DNA of 27,942 nt from NCBI GenBank assembly GCA_015680685.1, contig MNCI01017964.1:22338-50279 (forward strand), written 5' to 3'. Positions 23,581-27,942 of the stretch are shown in pieces (the stretch's first letter is position 1; every line of letters begins with the position of its first letter). The notes under the pieces are model-generated. The model worked only from the letters and a program-made list of their open reading frames with translations. It did not search any database and was not told the origin of the DNA. The DNA comes from Gnetum montanum (lineage: Eukaryota > Streptophyta > Gnetopsida > Gnetales > Gnetaceae). A program made the position numbers and the translations under genes.

Positions 23581-23596
23581 AGTCTGCCGCCATATC

Positions 23597-23604
23597 TATA
23601 AATA
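23597..23604 (+). promoter_or_regulatory. LTR TATA box
   Basis: CTATAAATAAG lies about 70 bases after the LTR start. Transcription would begin about 25-35 bases downstream, giving a very short U3 of about 100 bases. Confidence 0.65.
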
Positions 23605-23770
23605 AGAGGCAGCACTCCCCTTATTCCTCATCCTAGGCTAGAAGTAGGGAAACTCTAGCAAATTGATCACTCTAGAGATGGATTATTTTCCATGTGCCTA
23701 CAGTAGGAGTCCTAAAGTGAATGGATCTTTATTTGAGCAACATTGTACCTGAACACAAGTTGTGTACGAC

Positions 23771-23776
23771 AATAAA
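23771..23776 (+). terminator. Candidate polyadenylation signal AATAAA
   Basis: AATAAA lies about 145 bases after the predicted start site, inside the LTR, where the R region should end. Confidence 0.4.
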
Positions 23777-23860
23777 GATGAACTTCTTGGATAAACCTTG
23801 AAGTACATGGAATAGGATTTATTACTTGTTATTTATTACATGTTATTTATTGTTTTCGTA

Positions 23861-24045
23861 ATGTGGAATGAGTACAACTTGATTATGAGCATTTATGAAT
23901 GTGTACGGATAATCAAGGAATGGATGCTCATCGCCATTAGTCTCTCTCACCCTTTCCTCTTAGTGATGCGGAATGAGTACGACTTGATTACGAGCATCTA
24001 AGGATGTGTACAGATAATCAAGGAATGGATGCTCATTGCGTTTAG
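23861..24045 (+). repeat. 80-base direct repeat in U5 with interleaved inverted repeats
   Basis: Copies at 23861-23940 and 23966-24045, 25 bases apart. Each copy holds TTGATTA, then (T)GAGCAT, then TAATCAA, then ATGCTC(A), so two pairs of complementary arms interleave. A weaker third partial copy is at about 24115-24157 (GGAATGGATGCT). Confidence 0.75.
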
Positions 24046-24437
24046 GCTAGTTACGTGCATTATGTTTGGTGATCCCAACAACGATTAGTATTTGGTAGCC
24101 ATAGTTGCATCAGTTTAGGGTGTGTAAGGTAAGTGGGAATGGATGCTGACGCTAGGTAATTTAAACTTAGTTCATTAGTTAGAGTTAGTTAGTTTCTAAA
24201 CCCTATACCCTGTTAGAGTAGAAGACATAAAAACATAAAAGACCATAAAAATCATATACCTCAGACTTGCTTAACCATACACTGTGACAATTACAAGTAA
24301 GTCTGGGAAGGCAACGAATGATTAACCCTAAGTGTTCCATGGGGCATTTAGGCACTTAGTCTGTGGAGTTCAATCGGATCATGCCTACTACACTCGTATT
24401 CTTATGGTTGAGTGTAGGGGTATCTCGCCACTCATCA

Positions 24438-24456
24438 TTGGCACCATTGCCAGGGA
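24438..24456 (+). other. Primer-binding site, tRNA-Asp type
   Basis: TTGGCACCATTGCCAGGGA abuts the LTR. It differs from the tRNA-Asp complement at three sites, all G-to-A. The minus-strand element has the same three changes plus two more. Confidence 0.82.
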
Positions 24457-24578
24457 CTAAGTGTTTGTGCACCATATAGAACATAAGGATATCATTCACA
24501 TCGTTGTGAGCCTTAACGAACCTTCGGGTTAATCAAAAGAGAAAATTTATAGAACGGTGAAATAGCACACCGATAAAA

Positions 24579-27500
24579 ATGTCTTCTTCTCAAAAAAGTA
24601 ATTTATCACCTAAGGACAATACAAGAAATAGTCGGCAACATAAAGCACATAACCAACATTAGCCAAGTCCTAAAAAATACAAGATAGTCTATACTCATCC
24701 TGATGAGTATATTCCATATTTTACTTTCATCCTTCATCAAGATGAACAGCTGCGGTGGAGAGATCTGCAAGGTAACATCATGTTACCCCTAGATTGATCT
24801 GTCCCTAACATACTCTTCCGTGCTTTGGCATAGATTAGCATGACTGAGTTATACTCTAAATACATTGTGGAAGATTTTGACATAAGGGATTATTATCCCA
24901 CAGATGCCCAATGTATGAGGGACTTAAGGCAGGAGAGTCAACATACTTTTCTGAAGGGCAAAGCCCTGCACGTCCTTAGTGAGATAGGAGATGAGGAACC
25001 CCTCATCACGGGTTATTTAGCAAATGATGTTCCCCCTCCTAATGATGATGAGAAGGCTGGGTATCAAAACCTACGATCAATGATCCATAACACTGGTTCT
25101 GATCCCCGTGAATGCCAACTGTTCACAGAGGGAACAACCACTCACGCTAAGGACGGGCACTTAGATCATTATGACGATCGGGGTCGAAGCAGTAGAAGAA
25201 AAGGCAAGAAACATCATCATGGTAATGGTTCCCCTTCTTCTTCCCCTTCTTCACATCACTCACACTCTCCTTCCACATCTGGGCATAGCCATCAAGAACA
25301 TAATAGTGAGGATGGAGGTAAACAAAATGAGAGACCTTAATAGGAAGGTTAAGAGGAAGAACAAGGGCAAGGATGTAGGGAGAGTAGGGAATAACAACGC
25401 AAACATTACAGGTGTCATGAAAGAGATGATCATGATGAACCCCTATTCACAACCCAAAGTATGATTAACATAATGGAGGTTGTTAGGATTCCAACAAGGC
25501 ATTTAAAAGATAGTTGGATCAAATGCTTAGACATGAACAATATTTCATGTTTTGAAGAGGGATACAATGCTGATCCACAGTATCATTTACAAGCATTCCA
25601 TGATGCTTGTGCCTTGCAAAATATAGAAAATGAGTGGCAAAAGCTTAAGTTGTTCCCAAGGACACTCATCAAGGAAGCAGAGATTTGGTACCGGTCCTTA
25701 GAACTGGAAACCATTAGGAGGTGGAGTATGATGTTAGAACTTTTCAACGATAAATATCAGACGTACTCTAGAGTGTCCAATTTGCGTAAGCAGAACCAAG
25801 GCTGGAAGCAAGGTAACCATGAACCCTTGGATGCTGCCATGGCCCACTATTACACATTGTTACATTGTTGCCTGGGCCATGGGTACGCTCAGAGGGATCA
25901 ACTTCACCACATCGTGGATGGGCTAAGGAAAAAAACTAGAAGGATCCTTGGGACTTATGCCCAAGGGAGACTATCACAACTTAGAGTCCATGAGGTACAA
26001 TGCTTGTTGGAACAAGTAGAACAAGAGGAAGATGAACTACACAAGAGGGAAAGTGCGAAAGAATACAACCGCGACCCCTCCCTTCGGAAGAAGGGAGTGA
26101 AGTTTTGAGATGAGGAGGATGAGTCACCACTCGAAGAGTTGGTGAATCGAAAAACCTTACCGATTCAAAAATTAACAACAGAAGTATCAACTAAGATGGA
26201 CCAATTGTGGGATTCCTTAGACTCAAGACTTAAAAGTGTCTTGAAAATCATAGAAGAGTCTAAGGATGAGCGAAGTAGTGACAAAGGTAAGACAAAGTAG
26301 AGAAATGCAATCCCTGCACATAACAAGAGTAAGGGGAAAATTCCTATCTCTAATGAGGTTGTGGACTCTAACATGGACGATGACGGTGGATGTGAGATCT
26401 GCCAATATGACCATCCTAAGGGATGTTGTCCAATTATTTCACATCTATAGGAGTCTGGGGTGTATGCACTTAATCCAAGACTTAACCAACAGCAAACACC
26501 CCAAAGGTTACCTTATCTACAAGGTAACCCAAGGCAGTTCCACCAACCACTAACATATTATTCAAGTGAAACTCCACCACAGCCCACTAGACAACATCAA
26601 CAGTGGCAATACCCACAGTCATGGGCGATGCCACCGCCAACACAACAGTACCCTTACCGATAGCCCGATCCTTATGGTTATTATGTGTAGCAGCCTGTTT
26701 CTCTAGGTGACTCCATGGATCACACTACTCCCCAACATTACTACCAAGCTCGAGAGTACTTCATGAGGACTCCTTCTCCTCCGGGAGACATCTCACACTC
26801 ATCCCATCCTCCAACTCCATCTGCACCTCTTCCACCTGTAGTTCCCATAAAACCTACTCCAACAATGCAAGGGGAACTTCCCACTCAACCATAGCAACGT
26901 AATGCTGTGAGAGCTGTAAATATTGAACTTGCTACTAGTTTTGACAACTGTAAAAAGAGAAGACCATTCTTCAGAACCAAAAGCCCAGATAAAATCTTAC
27001 AACAACAAATGGTTGAGTTGATGTACATGCCTCCATCACTTAACACTTCAGAGCACCGTTTAGTCCAGCAACAGAGCACACATACGGTTATGTTAACACG
27101 TACCATAACCTAATGGATCAAGGTAGGCCACCTTCCTAGGAAGCTCTCTGATCCTGGAAGTCCCTTAATCTACCTTCAAGTCATTGGAAATGAACCACAT
27201 AGGGCTCTTCTTGACTCAGGTTCCAGAGTTAATTTAATTTCAAGAGAGATATATCAAGCCTAGAACCTACCCCAACTTAAGAAGAGCAACATTCAACTAG
27301 AGCTGGCAGATCAGTCCATTACCATTCCCTTGGGATTGGTAGAGGATATCATTACCAGTGTGTGTCGTTAGTCTTACCCAGCTAACTTCCTAGTGATTGA
27401 AGTTAACAACAACGAAGGGGACTTCCCAATTATAATGGGAAGGGCATGGCTAAGTATAGTAGACGCATGCCTTAGGATCCACGATCTTTCCTTGGAAATC

Positions 27501-27917
27501 TCTAAGATAAACATTTATGGAAAGATCGAGAAGAGGAAAGTTCCATGCATCACATACAGTGATTCATCGTGTGATGACATGGAGGAATACACAACACCTC
27601 CTCCATGCAACAGGTGTGCCCTTGAAACTTTAAAACAAAGATGCCTGTATGTGGCAACCACACAACCAGTAGTAGACACCCCGTGGTTAACAGCTACTAG
27701 AAGGAGCAACCAAATATACATGGAACGAACTAAGAAAAGTCATGCTAACAATGAAGGCATAGACACATTGGAGTATGAGCGTCGCTAACTTCCACCTCTT
27801 AATCTGAGAACATCAGTGGGGAGAAGTTGGGTACTTTTACAAAATTCAAATAGACACTCATTATTTCAAACCTCTCCCTTACAACTCAGTCATGGGGGAG
27901 ATGGCCACCTATGCTAA
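24579..27917 (+). pseudogene. Gag-protease polyprotein, one frame with 17 stops
   Basis: The start MSSSQKS lies 123 bases after the PBS. The frame holds for 1112 codons without a frameshift. Regions by residue: a basic N-terminus; a His/Ser-rich low-complexity stretch about 205-245; the gag capsid core about 323-491 (YNADPQYHLQAFHDAC, KLKLFPRTL, VDGLRKKTRRIL); a Glu/Lys coiled stretch; a zinc-knuckle-like CEICQYDHPKGCC at about 605; a Pro/Gln/Tyr region about 625-765; an aspartic protease with LLDSGS at about 878 and IIMGRAWL near 953; then a tail ending GDGHLC before TAA at 27915. Internal stops: TAG at 24660, 24831, 25341, 26298, 26448, 26661, 26688, 26892, 27261 and 27369; TAA at 25338, 25350, 25392, 27111 and 27786; TGA at 24795 and 26106. 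No RT follows the protease. Confidence 0.88.
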
Positions 27918-27942
27918 TCATATGGGGCCCTTAGTTCTTTTT
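27918..27942 (+). other. Start of the shared noncoding 3' region
   Basis: The last bases, including GGGGCCCTTAGTTC, line up with the sequence after the stop codon in the pol-bearing element (near 20400) and with the region around 4770 in the complete pol-less element. Confidence 0.6.

Larger units (their letters stand above)
23528..24437 (+). repeat. 5' LTR of the nested element
   Basis: 910 bases, TGATGAGATG start and CACTCATCA end, directly followed by the PBS. The last 60 bases resemble the LTR end of the minus-strand element (TATGGTTG.G...AGGGGTA...C.CCACTCATCA). The right boundary is firm; the left rests on the TGATGA/TCATCA symmetry and on the break in the pol frame. Confidence 0.8.
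23528..27942 (+). mobile_element. Younger gag-protease LTR element nested in pol (cut by window end)
   Basis: On the plus strand: 5' LTR (23528-24437), PBS, and a gag-protease frame ending at 27917. It sits inside the minus-strand pol gene, so it inserted later. The predicted left target duplication is GGCTA at 23523-23527; the right copy lies outside. After the protease the frame passes directly into the tail that follows pol in the neighbouring element, so RT, RNase H and integrase appear to be missing. The window ends before the 3' LTR, so a displaced pol further right cannot be ruled out. It keeps more CpG sites than the rest of the window, fitting a younger age. Confidence 0.85.

Noticed and set aside
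23529-23615. Extension of the pol open frame into the nested LTR, with a start codon at 23615
   Set aside because: The pol reading frame happens to stay open into the LTR. The true pol sequence ends at the insertion point.
25171-25464. 97-codon frame (plus, second frame) overlapping gag
   Set aside because: It is a shadow of the His/Ser-rich repeat part of gag; the gag frame continues through the region with homology on both sides.

Overview
The window looks like an intergenic, repeat-filled stretch of a large land-plant nuclear genome, possibly a gymnosperm (my inference from overall character). It is AT-rich and CpG-poor, has no intact gene, and is packed with decayed plant-type LTR retrotransposons whose primer-binding sites match tRNA-Asp. 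Nearly every coding remnant stays recognisable in one frame but is broken by TAG, TAA and TGA codons, the pattern left by C-to-T decay of methylated DNA. A 515-base run of N splits the window.

Layout. 1-520 (minus) is a gag remnant of a Ty3/gypsy element of a different lineage from the others. 1646-8691 (minus) is a complete LTR element with two ~1 kb LTRs, an ATATG target duplication, a PBS and a PPT. It carries one long gag-type ORF and no reverse transcriptase, RNase H or integrase. 8697-15900 is mostly AT-rich DNA without genes, with a tRNA-like SINE head (10051-10110), three small tandem repeats and the N gap. 16075-17190 (plus) is a Helitron-type replicase/helicase N-terminal remnant. 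17190-18340 (minus) is an unidentified decayed coding stretch. 18900-23527 (minus) is the pol half and 3' region of a Ty3/gypsy element, with RT, RNase H and integrase all mutated. 23528-27942 (plus) is a younger related element inserted into that pol gene: 5' LTR, PBS and a 1112-codon gag-protease frame. It is cut by the window end.

How the parts relate. The elements at 1646-8691 and 23528-27942 have homologous gag proteins, matching LTR ends and the same PBS type. The pol-bearing element at 18900-23527 shares their C-terminal peptide, its stop codon and the noncoding 3' region. In both gag-type elements the frame runs from gag (plus protease in one) straight into that shared tail, so pol is missing at the same place. 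The window therefore appears to hold an autonomous element and two pol-less relatives of one Athila/Tat-like family. The pol-less ones presumably moved using pol supplied in trans. All copies here are dead.
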